Assembly: GCA_021772915.1 (NCBI GenBank) | Contig: JAJFLB010000026.1 | Location: 62,001 to 126,000 of the forward strand | Source of the DNA: Gammaproteobacteria bacterium | GTDB taxonomy: Bacteria; Pseudomonadota; Gammaproteobacteria; Xanthomonadales; SZUA-36 | Length of the DNA: 64,000 nt | Direction: 5' to 3' | Translations under genes and position numbers: made by a program | Notes under the pieces: model-generated | Databases searched by the model: none | Told to the model about the DNA's origin: nothing | What the model saw: only the letters and a program-made list of their open reading frames with translations | Shown here: positions 17,026 to 25,811 of the stretch, piece after piece | How the letters are laid out: the number at the start of each line of letters is the position of its first letter | Numbering within the stretch: position 1 is the stretch's first letter

Positions 17026-18942
17026 ATGGGTGAACAAAACATCAAAGAACACGCTGACGAAACCACTCGGCAAGCGTTCATGAAGTCACTTCTTAATGAA
17101 GTGGTGGCACTTGAGACCATGCTAGACCGGGGTATGGTGGAATCCGGTGTCAGCCGAATCGGCGCTGAACAGGAAATGTTTTTGATTGACGGTGATCAGA
17201 AACCGACATTGACAGCTTTGGATGTATTGGCCCAGTTGGATGACGAACGGTTTACGCATGAGCTTGGTCTGTTCAACATCGAAGCCAATCTTTCGGTACA
17301 GGCGTTTGACTCGAATTGTCTTAGCCGTATGGAGTCCGAAGCGCAGGAAGTCTATGCAAAGGCCCGTAAAGCCGCCCATCTGTGTGATAGCGAAATTGCA
17401 CTGACAGGTATATTGCCAACCCTTACGAAAAAAAACCTCGGTCTGGATTCCATGGTGCCGACATCGCGCTATTACGCACTGAACGATGCCATCATGGCGC
17501 TACGCGGCGACGACTTACAGTTCACCATCAATGGCATAGACCAGCTGACCGTCTGCCACGATAACCTTATGCTGGAGGCCTGCAATACCAGTTTCCAGGT
17601 GCATTTTCAGGTCAGTCCTGACAATTTTGCGCGTTACTACAACATCGCCCAAACGGTAACCGGCCCCTTGTTGGCCGCCGCGGTCAACTCGCCGGTACTG
17701 CTGGGCAAGCGTTTATGGCATGAAACGCGGATTTCCGTTTTTGAGTATTCTGTCGACGCCCGTTCGGCAACGCATCAGACCCGTGGCCTGAAACCCAGGG
17801 TGCATTTTGGTGATCACTGGGTTGACCAGTCCGTGACTGAAATATTCAAGGAAGATATCGCGCGTTTCCGGGTGATTCTGACAACCGAAACCGAAACCGA
17901 CCCGGTAGCCATGGTGGAGCAAGGGATTGCGCCTAAACTGAAGGCGCTGTGTCTGCATAACGGAACTGTTTATCGCTGGAACCGGCCCTGCTACGGCGTA
18001 CATGGGGGCGTGCCGCACTTGAGAATCGAAAACCGTGTTATCCCCTCCGGCCCCACGGTTCTTGATGAAATTGCCAACACGGCGTTTTTTATCGGCATGA
18101 TGGCCGGAATGGGAGACGAAGTTGACGATGTGCGTGAGCTAATTCGCTTTGAGGAAGTTAAAGCCAACTTCATGGCGGCTGCGAGGGATGGTATTCGTGC
18201 ACAAATGAACTGGTTTGGCGACACCCACATGCCGGCCAGGGAGTTGATCCTCGAGCAGTTATTGCCACTTGCGGAAAAAGGATTGCGGAGCGCCAACGTC
18301 GACCAACCGGACATTGACCGCTATCTTGGGGTGATGAGGGACCGTGTGACCACCCGCAGAACTGGTGCGCGGTGGGCATTGGAGTCACTGAGTGACATGC
18401 AGGACCGCGGCACCAATGACCAGCGTTTACGCAGTCTGGTTGCCAGTATGGTCAAACAGCAATCAAGCGGACGTCCGATATCAGAGTGGGAATTGGCCGA
18501 ATTCAGTGAAACCCTGGACTGGCGGGCAAGTTATCTCAAAGTATCGCAGTTCATGGCCACGGACCTGTTTACCGTGCGCCCGGAAGATATCGTAGACTTC
18601 GCCGCAACCCTCATGGACTGGCGACATGTCAGACATGTTCCGGTAGAGGGTGATGACGGCGAGCTTGTGGGTCTGGTCACTCACCGTGCCTTGCTGCGAC
18701 TGGTAGCCACCGGACGGGGGGGCGAATCGCAAAAGGTCACGGTTGACGAAATCATGAGGCGGGATCCTGTCACCGTGACCTCAGATACCTCTACGGTAAG
18801 GGCTATACGTCTGATGCGTGAAGAACAGGTATCCTGCCTGCCGGTAGTTGATGAAGGCAAACTGGTTGGTTTGATCACTGAACATGACCTGATCATAGTT
18901 TCCTCCTACTTACTGGAGCGTTATCTGGACGAAGGGGAATAA
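17026..18942 (+). CDS. GCS2-family glutamate-cysteine-ligase-like protein fused to a CBS-domain pair
   Basis: 638 residues from the ATG at 17026, with AGGG nine bases upstream. The frame is open back to 16630, but that stretch is the inverted-repeat element and is not coding. Residues about 25-430 resemble carboxylate-amine ligases of the GCS2 type: GVSRIGAEQEMFLID, ELGLFNIEAN, CNTSFQVHFQV, and HLRIENRVIPSGPT. Residues about 505-635 are two CBS repeats (VRHVPVEGDDGELVGLVTHR and VSCLPVVDEGKLVGLITEHD). CBS pairs usually bind adenosine nucleotides and regulate the attached enzyme. The ligase reaction is inferred; the true substrates are unknown. A lipoprotein gene starts 8 bp after its stop. Confidence 0.8.
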   Translation: MGEQNIKEHADETTRQAFMKSLLNEVVALETMLDRGMVESGVSRIGAEQEMFLIDGDQKPTLTALDVLAQLDDERFTHELGLFNIEANLSVQAFDSNCLSRMESEAQEVYAKARKAAHLCDSEIALTGILPTLTKKNLGLDSMVPTSRYYALNDAIMALRGDDLQFTINGIDQLTVCHDNLMLEACNTSFQVHFQVSPDNFARYYNIAQTVTGPLLAAAVNSPVLLGKRLWHETRISVFEYSVDARSATHQTRGLKPRVHFGDHWVDQSVTEIFKEDIARFRVILTTETETDPVAMVEQGIAPKLKALCLHNGTVYRWNRPCYGVHGGVPHLRIENRVIPSGPTVLDEIANTAFFIGMMAGMGDEVDDVRELIRFEEVKANFMAAARDGIRAQMNWFGDTHMPARELILEQLLPLAEKGLRSANVDQPDIDRYLGVMRDRVTTRRTGARWALESLSDMQDRGTNDQRLRSLVASMVKQQSSGRPISEWELAEFSETLDWRASYLKVSQFMATDLFTVRPEDIVDFAATLMDWRHVRHVPVEGDDGELVGLVTHRALLRLVATGRGGESQKVTVDEIMRRDPVTVTSDTSTVRAIRLMREEQVSCLPVVDEGKLVGLITEHDLIIVSSYLLERYLDEGE

Positions 18943-18949
18943 AAGGCAG

Positions 18950-19387
18950 GTGAGAGCACCCGGCCTCGTTTTGGCGGTCCTGCTGTTGGTGGCCTGCGCC
19001 GGAAATCTCAGTACTGAGCAACAAATAATCGCTTCCTTGCACAGCATGGAAGAGGCGGCGGAAAGTGGCCGGCCATTTGGTTTTATGGAACATGTGGCAG
19101 ATGAGTTCAGTGCTCAAAAAGGGTCGATGAACCGTAAGGAGTTTCACCGATTCCTGCTTGTTCAGATTAACAAAAACCGGCGTTTACACGCGCAATTCCT
19201 GCCCATTTACGTCAAAGAAACAGACCCGGACCGTGCATCGGCCCGGTTCCGACTGCTCGTTACCGGTGGGAGTGGCCTGCTGCCTGAACGCGGACAAATA
19301 TATGCGGTTGAGACAGGCTGGAAACGTGTTGGTGGTGAGTGGCTTTTGTTGACCGCAAACTGGCAGCCGGTACAGTTCGACCTATAG
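18950..19387 (+). CDS. Small predicted lipoprotein, unknown function
   Basis: 145 residues from a GTG. The N-terminus is a lipoprotein signal with a short hydrophobic stretch and lipobox LVAC, so the mature protein begins at that Cys. The rest alternates helix and strand with FLLVQINKNRRLHAQFLPIY and a final GEWLLLTANWQPVQFDL. That resembles NTF2-like small periplasmic proteins, although I cannot confirm the fold. The 8 bp spacing from the GCS2-CBS gene suggests one transcript. Confidence 0.7.
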   Translation: MRAPGLVLAVLLLVACAGNLSTEQQIIASLHSMEEAAESGRPFGFMEHVADEFSAQKGSMNRKEFHRFLLVQINKNRRLHAQFLPIYVKETDPDRASARFRLLVTGGSGLLPERGQIYAVETGWKRVGGEWLLLTANWQPVQFDL

Positions 19388-19444
19388 ACAGGGCATCAAG
19401 GGTCCATTACCGGTTTTTGAGAAAGCCTTTGCTACAATCGGTGA

Positions 19445-22400
19445 ATGGCTGAGCATATTGTGAAGACTTGTTTACCTGAGCTGTTCCATCCCGCAGTCCA
19501 TGCCTGGTTTGCGCAGGCTTTCCCGGAGCCGACGCCGGTACAGACTGCTGCTTGGCCAAAAATTGCGACAACGCAACGGGTACTGATTGCAGCACCTACT
19601 GGAAGTGGTAAGACCCTTGCCGCATTCTTGGGTGCTATCAATAGTCTCGTATTGCAAAGCCGCCACGGTTTGTTGGAAGACCGGGTGCAGGTTTTGTACA
19701 TCTCACCTCTCAAGGCCCTTTCAAATGACGTAGAAAAGAACCTGCGAGAACCCTTGCAAGGTATCGCGGATGAGTTGGCCGCCGACGGAGAATCACCGCA
19801 CAACATCCGTGCGGCAGTCAGAACGGGGGACACACCCGCAGGTGAGCGTGCAAAGATGGCCAGACGGCCGCCGCACATTCTGGTCACCACACCGGAGTCA
19901 CTTTATTTGCTCTTGACGTCGGAATCGGGCAGAAACATGCTCGCTGGGGTCTCCACGCTGATCGTGGATGAAATTCATGCACTGGCAGGTAACAAGCGTG
20001 GTAGTCATTTATCGCTGTCACTGGCAAGACTGGACGCCCTGTGTGGATCTCAACCGGCGCGGATTGGTCTTTCCGCCACCCAAAAACCCATTGCCAGGAT
20101 TGCAGATTATCTTTCTGGCGGTCTGGAGTGCACCATTGTGGATACCGGACACAAGCGGCACATGGATGTCTGTCTGGAGTTGCCGGACTCACCCCTGACA
20201 CCGGTGTTGTCAAACGAGGTCTGGGAAGAGCTTTACGATCGACTGATGACTTACATCGTGGCGCATAAAACCACCCTGATATTCGTTAATACCCGTCGTC
20301 TTGCAGAACGTCTGGCCCGGCACCTGGCCGAGCGTTTGGCCAGTCAGTATGATGGCGATGCCGTCACGGCCCATCATGGCAGTCTGTCACGCAAGCACCG
20401 CCTGGAAGCGGAGCAGGCGCTCAAGTCCGGTCAATTGAAAGCGCTGGTGGCCACAGCCTCCCTGGAACTGGGTATCGATATCGGTCACGTGGATCTGGTA
20501 TGCCAGATGGGTACACCGGGTAGTATTGCGGCGTTACTGCAACGCATCGGTAGATCCGGTCACGGTGTGGGTGATACCCCCAAAGGACGTTTGTTTCCAC
20601 TCAGCCGGGATGACCTGGTGGAGTGTGTGGCCCTGCAAATGGCACTCGAGACAGGCGCGCTTGATGCCATAGTCATACCCACCGCACCAGTTGATGTTTT
20701 GGCCCAGCAAGTAGTGGCAGAAGTGGCAGCACGGGACTGGCAGGTCGACAAGCTCCATGCGGTCGTACGCACCGCCTGGCCGTATCACAGTTTGGAGAAG
20801 AAGAACTTTCTTGCTGTTGTTCGAATGCTGGCGGACGGATATTCAACACGCCGGGGTAGACGCTCGGCGCTGGTGTTTTACGATGCCATCAATGGGCAAC
20901 TACGGGGCCGGCCCGCAGCCCGTTTAACGGCACTGCAAAATGGCGGTGCCATTCCTGATCACTTTGATTATGAAGTCATCATGCTCCCACAGGGCCATCG
21001 CATCGGAACCCTGAATGAGGATTTCGCCTTCGAGAGCATTCCGGGTGATATTTTCCAACTCGGCAACACCAGTTATCGCATGCTCAAAATAGAACAGGGC
21101 AGGGTGCTGGTCGAGGACGCACACGGCCAGCCACCCAACATTCCTTTCTGGACTGGTGACAAACCCGGGCGCAGTGATGAATTGTCAGAGGCCGTATCCG
21201 GTCTGCGCGCTGAGATTGAGCAGGGACTCAAGGAACAGGACCCGGTTGCGGTCATTGAAAATCTTTGTGACCGGGGCGTTGCGCGTATCGCGGCCACACA
21301 ACTTGTCGATTACCTGCACGCCTCCCTGCTGGCTCTGGGTTGTCTACCCACTCAGAGAAAAATAGTCATGGAACGGTTTTTCGACGACTCCGGCGATATG
21401 CACCTGGTCGTTCATGCACCATTTGGCTCACGTCTCATGCGTGCCTGGGGTCTGGCTCTGCGCAAGAGATTCTGTCGACAGTTCAATTTCGAACTGCAGG
21501 CGTCGGCGCTGGAAGACTCGTTGATTCTGTCGCTGGGGGAAACACACAGTTTCGAACTGGGTGATGTGGCCGCTTACCTGAAGCCAGAAACGGTACGTGA
21601 TGTGCTGGTTCAGGCTTTACTGGATGCACCCATGTTCGAGCTACGTTGGCGTTGGAATGCCACCATAGCCCTGGCCGTACAGCGAATGCGCAATGGCAAG
21701 CGACTCCCACCCCAGTGGCAAAGAAATCAGGCCGAGGACCTGGTCGCGGTGGTCTTTCCTGACCAAATTGCCTGTCTCGAAAATATTCGTGGCGCACGCG
21801 AGATTCCTGACCACCCGCTGGTCAACCAGACCATTACTGATTGCCTGACGGATACGATGGATATCGTGGGCCTGGAGGGCCTGTTGACCCAAATTGTCAC
21901 TGGCGATGTTGAGGTGCATTGTCTTGATCTCGTTGGACCATCCCCCATGTCACGCGAAATCGTTAACGCACGCCCCTATGCGTTTCTCGATGACGGGGAA
22001 GCCGAAAACCGCCGCACCCGGGCCGTCAGCTACGAGGCTGATGATCTGTCTTCTGCGGCAACTTTAAGCATCATCAGCGTTGCAGCACGGACACAAGTCG
22101 GGGAAGAGGCCTGGATTCAGCCCCGAAATGCAGATGAATTGCATGATGGCCTGTTGCAACTGGGCTTTTTGACGCAGTCAGAGTTTACCAGCGGCAATTC
22201 CAGCTCAGGAATATCCGGCAATGCCGAACTGTGGGGTGGTTGGTTTTCTGCACTGGTGGACGAATTTCGCGTTTGCAGCATCGTCACAGAGAAAAACGGG
22301 CAGGGCGAGGTGGGACGTTGGTGGGTGGCCGCTGAAAGACTGCCGGAATGGCTGGCGATACATCCTGATTCCGAATTCTCTCCCGATCCGACTGCCATGC

Positions 22401-23794
22401 TGCCAGATTCACCCGTGTTTGAGCAGAAAGTAGCCCTCGCCACACTGCTCAGGAGCCGTCTGATCGGGCTGGGGCCCATAAACCGGTCCCAGCTGGCTGA
22501 TGATTTTGGAATGGACGAAGACACCATCCAGCGTGCACTGCAGGGTGTACAAAACGAGGGCTTTGCCATCCTTATGCAAGATGCCGCGACTGATAGCCTG
22601 TGGTGCGAGCGACGTTTGCTGGCCAGAATACACCGCTACAGCCGTGAACAACGACGTCGTGCAATCAAACCCGTATCCCCCGCTACGTACATGAACTTCC
22701 TGGTTCAATGGCACGGCATGGATGAAGCGGGTAACGACCTGGATCAGGCGCTCTCCTTGCTGCAAGGCTGGGCAGCACCGGCCGGCATGTGGGAGCATGC
22801 ATTGCTGACTTCACGGTGCAAGGATTATTTCCCCGCGCAACTGGACCAGCGTTTTCTGAGCGGGCAGCTGGCCTGGTTTCGGCCTCTATCTGCAACCGAG
22901 CAAACGAGCACGATCGTCTCGGCCACACCACTTGCCATCGTGTCGCGAGCCAGTATGAGTGATTGGTTAACAAGGCACCCGGCCATCGATACTATTTCAA
23001 GCTCCCAAGCCTGTGCAGTGTTGGACTTACTTGAAAAGCACGGTGCCATGTTCGCGTCCGACCTCGAACAGGAATCGGGTCTACTGGGCCCGCAACTGGA
23101 GCAGGCTCTAAAAACCCTGATCGCAGCTGGAGCCATCACATCAGATGCCTTCTCTCCTGTGCGGTGGTTGCTGCGGCCCGAGACACAAAAACTGCGTCAC
23201 TCGAGGATGGCAAAGCGGCATGCAGTTAATTTACCAGTCGGGCGCTGGAGTGTTCCAGCCAGGGGTATCAACAAAGACCAGACTGCTGGGGCAGCAAGTA
23301 ACGGGCAACAAAAGCTGGCCGTCATTTGCCAAGCCCTGTTGCGCCGCTACGGTGTCGTTTTCCGTGCAGTCATTCAAAGAGAGCCACTGTTACCCCCGTG
23401 GCGTGATTTGTTGAACTATTTGAGAAGAATGGAAGACCGTGGAGAAGTCCGTGGCGGTCGGTTTGTGGATGGCTTTTCCGGTGAACAATTTGCGTTGCCC
23501 GAAGCGCTGGGCTTACTCCGCCAACCTGCAGCATCCAGTGGCAAGCCCATATTCACCGTTATCAGTGCCTGTGACCCTTTAAATCTGGGTGGATTAATAA
23601 CACCCGGTGTAAAAACTCCGGCAACTCCGGGCAACCGTATATTGCTGGAGAATGGCTTACCAGTGGCCCGGGCATTAGGTGGGGAGTTGGACGAATTTGC
23701 GGGGATAAATATGCAGGCCAGTCGTGAGGCCAGACATCGGCTTCTGGTCGTGAGACCTTGGCCCACTTCTACCGTCAGAAAACCTGCGGGTTAA
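19445..23794 (+). CDS. lhr: Large helicase-related protein Lhr (ATP-dependent helicase)
   Basis: 1449 residues, full-length Lhr. The N-terminal SF2 core has a Q-motif-like FPEPTPVQTAAWP, Walker A APTGSGKT (residues 50-57), the DEIH box (175-178), SAT in GLSATQKPI, TASLELGIDIG and QRIGRSGHG. A long C-terminal region follows, as in E. coli Lhr (about 1538 residues). Lhr unwinds RNA-DNA and DNA forks 3'-5' and is tied to DNA repair. A TACAAT hexamer at 19433-19438 directly precedes the start but lacks a good -35. Confidence 0.95.
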   Translation: MAEHIVKTCLPELFHPAVHAWFAQAFPEPTPVQTAAWPKIATTQRVLIAAPTGSGKTLAAFLGAINSLVLQSRHGLLEDRVQVLYISPLKALSNDVEKNLREPLQGIADELAADGESPHNIRAAVRTGDTPAGERAKMARRPPHILVTTPESLYLLLTSESGRNMLAGVSTLIVDEIHALAGNKRGSHLSLSLARLDALCGSQPARIGLSATQKPIARIADYLSGGLECTIVDTGHKRHMDVCLELPDSPLTPVLSNEVWEELYDRLMTYIVAHKTTLIFVNTRRLAERLARHLAERLASQYDGDAVTAHHGSLSRKHRLEAEQALKSGQLKALVATASLELGIDIGHVDLVCQMGTPGSIAALLQRIGRSGHGVGDTPKGRLFPLSRDDLVECVALQMALETGALDAIVIPTAPVDVLAQQVVAEVAARDWQVDKLHAVVRTAWPYHSLEKKNFLAVVRMLADGYSTRRGRRSALVFYDAINGQLRGRPAARLTALQNGGAIPDHFDYEVIMLPQGHRIGTLNEDFAFESIPGDIFQLGNTSYRMLKIEQGRVLVEDAHGQPPNIPFWTGDKPGRSDELSEAVSGLRAEIEQGLKEQDPVAVIENLCDRGVARIAATQLVDYLHASLLALGCLPTQRKIVMERFFDDSGDMHLVVHAPFGSRLMRAWGLALRKRFCRQFNFELQASALEDSLILSLGETHSFELGDVAAYLKPETVRDVLVQALLDAPMFELRWRWNATIALAVQRMRNGKRLPPQWQRNQAEDLVAVVFPDQIACLENIRGAREIPDHPLVNQTITDCLTDTMDIVGLEGLLTQIVTGDVEVHCLDLVGPSPMSREIVNARPYAFLDDGEAENRRTRAVSYEADDLSSAATLSIISVAARTQVGEEAWIQPRNADELHDGLLQLGFLTQSEFTSGNSSSGISGNAELWGGWFSALVDEFRVCSIVTEKNGQGEVGRWWVAAERLPEWLAIHPDSEFSPDPTAMLPDSPVFEQKVALATLLRSRLIGLGPINRSQLADDFGMDEDTIQRALQGVQNEGFAILMQDAATDSLWCERRLLARIHRYSREQRRRAIKPVSPATYMNFLVQWHGMDEAGNDLDQALSLLQGWAAPAGMWEHALLTSRCKDYFPAQLDQRFLSGQLAWFRPLSATEQTSTIVSATPLAIVSRASMSDWLTRHPAIDTISSSQACAVLDLLEKHGAMFASDLEQESGLLGPQLEQALKTLIAAGAITSDAFSPVRWLLRPETQKLRHSRMAKRHAVNLPVGRWSVPARGINKDQTAGAASNGQQKLAVICQALLRRYGVVFRAVIQREPLLPPWRDLLNYLRRMEDRGEVRGGRFVDGFSGEQFALPEALGLLRQPAASSGKPIFTVISACDPLNLGGLITPGVKTPATPGNRILLENGLPVARALGGELDEFAGINMQASREARHRLLVVRPWPTSTVRKPAG

Positions 23795-23840
23795 CTTTGC
23801 CAGTTAAGATGACGTGACGCGCTGTTGTATCCGGTGGGTG

Positions 23841-24285
23841 CTACAGTTTTGGATCGCGTTTACCGAGTGCCTTGTCCATCGCTTCGCTATCCAGCGCCAT
23901 GAGCCCGTCAACGCAGTGCAGGGGCTGGCTCGTGCGCGTCAGGATTAACCTGATACTCACGCAAACCTGCGTCGCGTATGGCAGCTACTTCACCCGCTGT
24001 TTCCAGGTCAGCCAGTTTTTGGTAGTAACCACAAGGTATGCGCATCATACGGCTCCGTCGCTACGATTGTATTCAGCAGGTTTTCGCGTTAATGACCGAA
24101 AACGCCCGCTCTGGCATTAAAATAAAACCCGGAACCGGTTCCTGCCAGTGGGGTGGAGAGCAGATGGACGCTGACCTGGCGGGTTTGTGTATGTTGCAGT
24201 TGGAGTGAAGCGATAATCGGTACAAGTCCCGATCAAAATGTGGGCTTCATTCTCTTCGGTTTCGTATTTACCACTTCTTCCGTTC
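23841..24285 (-). pseudogene. Decayed gene of unknown family
   Basis: No intact ORF fills the 473 bp after lhr. Yet the minus strand reads protein-like if frames are joined: ETEENEAHILIG near 24265, then LVPIIASLQLQHTQTRQVSV, then TGSGFYFNARAGVFGH up to an in-frame TAA, then ENLLNTIVATEPYDAHTLWL, then KLADLETAGEVAAIRDAGLR, and finally LHCVDGLMALDSEAMDKALG ending at a TAG (23841-23843). That requires one internal stop and about three frameshifts. The 5' end overlaps the crotonase 3' end, and no start codon is apparent. I do not recognise the family. Confidence 0.4.
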
Positions 24286-25110
24286 GAGGTATGCCACTTT
24301 TTCCTCGGGGTTTAATTGGCTTTTTACCGATTTTTGTTGGTTTTTACCCAACAAAATCCTAATTTGGTAGTAGCTTTCCCTTGCGAGCATCAACCACTCC
24401 GCTTTTAGCCAGTTTTGGTGATAAAGTTTCTTCACGGCGGCAACCGCATCGGGGGAGCGATCCGTGATTTGCCCAACCAGCTGCATTGCCTGTTGCAGCG
24501 GGTCGTTACTTACATGGCTAACCAGTCCATAGTCCAAAGCAGCCTCTGCTGAAATGACTTCAGCGGTCATTACCAATTTCAAGGCAATATCTTTCGGGAG
24601 CAGTTCTCGCAGCGCCAAATTTGCGCCCATGTCCGGGATCAATCCCCATTTGCCTTCCATGATGGAAAATGAAGCAGCAGGCGTGGCAATTCGAAAATCA
24701 CCACCGAGTGCGATTTGTAAACCGCCACCCCAACAGCGTCCCTGGATCACCATGATCACTGGCACAGGGATTTTTCGCCAGTTGCAGGATACCCGTTGTG
24801 CCAAATTAGCCCGACCCGGCAACCACTTCCATAATAACGACAACGCAGAAGATTTTTGACTCATTACGGACTTGAGATCCAGCCCGGTGCAAAAGTCTTC
24901 GCCTTTTGCCTGCACAATGACCGCCCTGATTGACCGGTTTTGCCTTAGTCGACGGGAGATCTTGTCAATGGTTCTAAACATCAACATATCCAGAGCATTT
25001 CGTTTTTCAGCGCGGTTGAGAGTAACAAAGGCCAGGTGGTTCGAAATTTGCAGGGTAACGCATTCCTTATTCATCGTTATATCCGTTTCAGCTTGATTGA
25101 GGCTGTCCAT
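24268..25110 (-). CDS. Crotonase (enoyl-CoA hydratase/isomerase) family protein
   Basis: 280 residues. The crotonase fold is shown by NRAEKRNALDMLMF, GEDFCTGLDLKS, GRCWGGGLQIALGGDF and MEGKWGLIPDMG. Of the two catalytic glutamates of enoyl-CoA hydratase, the first position is Gln132 (GGGLQIA) and the second is Glu152. The reaction may therefore be isomerisation or another crotonase chemistry. The start may instead be the ATG at 25074 (residue 13). It lies 24 bp after baeR on the same strand, but functional linkage is not evident. Confidence 0.8.
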   Translation of the reverse strand: MDSLNQAETDITMNKECVTLQISNHLAFVTLNRAEKRNALDMLMFRTIDKISRRLRQNRSIRAVIVQAKGEDFCTGLDLKSVMSQKSSALSLLWKWLPGRANLAQRVSCNWRKIPVPVIMVIQGRCWGGGLQIALGGDFRIATPAASFSIMEGKWGLIPDMGANLALRELLPKDIALKLVMTAEVISAEAALDYGLVSHVSNDPLQQAMQLVGQITDRSPDAVAAVKKLYHQNWLKAEWLMLARESYYQIRILLGKNQQKSVKSQLNPEEKVAYLERKKW

Positions 25111-25134
25111 CCACGTTCTCGTTGTTTGTACAGG

Positions 25135-25809
25135 TCAAACAACTAAACGGTAACCGACACCATACACGGATTCGATGATTTCCTCTTTGGGACTGGCCAT
25201 GGCCAGTTTCTGACGCAGATTCTTGACATGGGTATCCACGGTGCGGTCACTGACGACACGGTAGTCTTTGTAGATCACGTTAATCAACTGGTCACGTGAA
25301 AATACCTGCCCGGGGTGTTGGGTTAGATAACTAAGTAACTCGAATTCCACCGGGGTGAGTGTCAGAGTCTGGCCGTTCAGGCTTGCGACCCGGCGCCCAC
25401 TGTCGGTGACCAGACCGCCGGGCAGTTGCAGCGTACCGCTGGCACGGCGCAGTACCGCCTTGACCCGTGCCACCACTTCCCGAGGGCTGAAGGGTTTGCA
25501 GATATAGTCATCAGCACCCAACTCAAGACCGAGCAAACGGTCAATTTCCTCAACCAGTGCGGTGATCATGATAACGGGCAGGCTACCGCGTGCCCGGATG
25601 GCCTTACACACCTCCAGGCCGTCCATACCCGGTAGCATAAGATCCAGCAACACCAGGTCTGGCGGTGTTGCATCGATTGCCTCCATGACTTCATCCCCAC
25701 GATTTACCCAACAGGTTTGGTAGCCACCGGTTTTTTCCAGGTAATCACGCAGAAGTGTCGCAATTTTTTCCTCGTCCTCGACAATCAATATGGTGGCTTG
25801 CTCTGTCAT
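25135..25809 (-). CDS. OmpR/BaeR-type response regulator
   Basis: 224 residues. The receiver domain has the acidic pair in VEDEEK, the phosphoacceptor Asp in LVLLDLMLPGMDG and the Lys in DDYICKPFS. The C-terminal winged helix ends SVYGVGYRLVV. It follows the histidine kinase by 2 bp and will be phosphorylated by it. Similarity and the divergent Spy/CpxP-like target suggest a BaeR-like envelope stress regulator; CpxR is the alternative. Confidence 0.88.
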   Translation of the reverse strand: MTEQATILIVEDEEKIATLLRDYLEKTGGYQTCWVNRGDEVMEAIDATPPDLVLLDLMLPGMDGLEVCKAIRARGSLPVIMITALVEEIDRLLGLELGADDYICKPFSPREVVARVKAVLRRASGTLQLPGGLVTDSGRRVASLNGQTLTLTPVEFELLSYLTQHPGQVFSRDQLINVIYKDYRVVSDRTVDTHVKNLRQKLAMASPKEEIIESVYGVGYRLVV

Positions 25810-25811
25810 GC

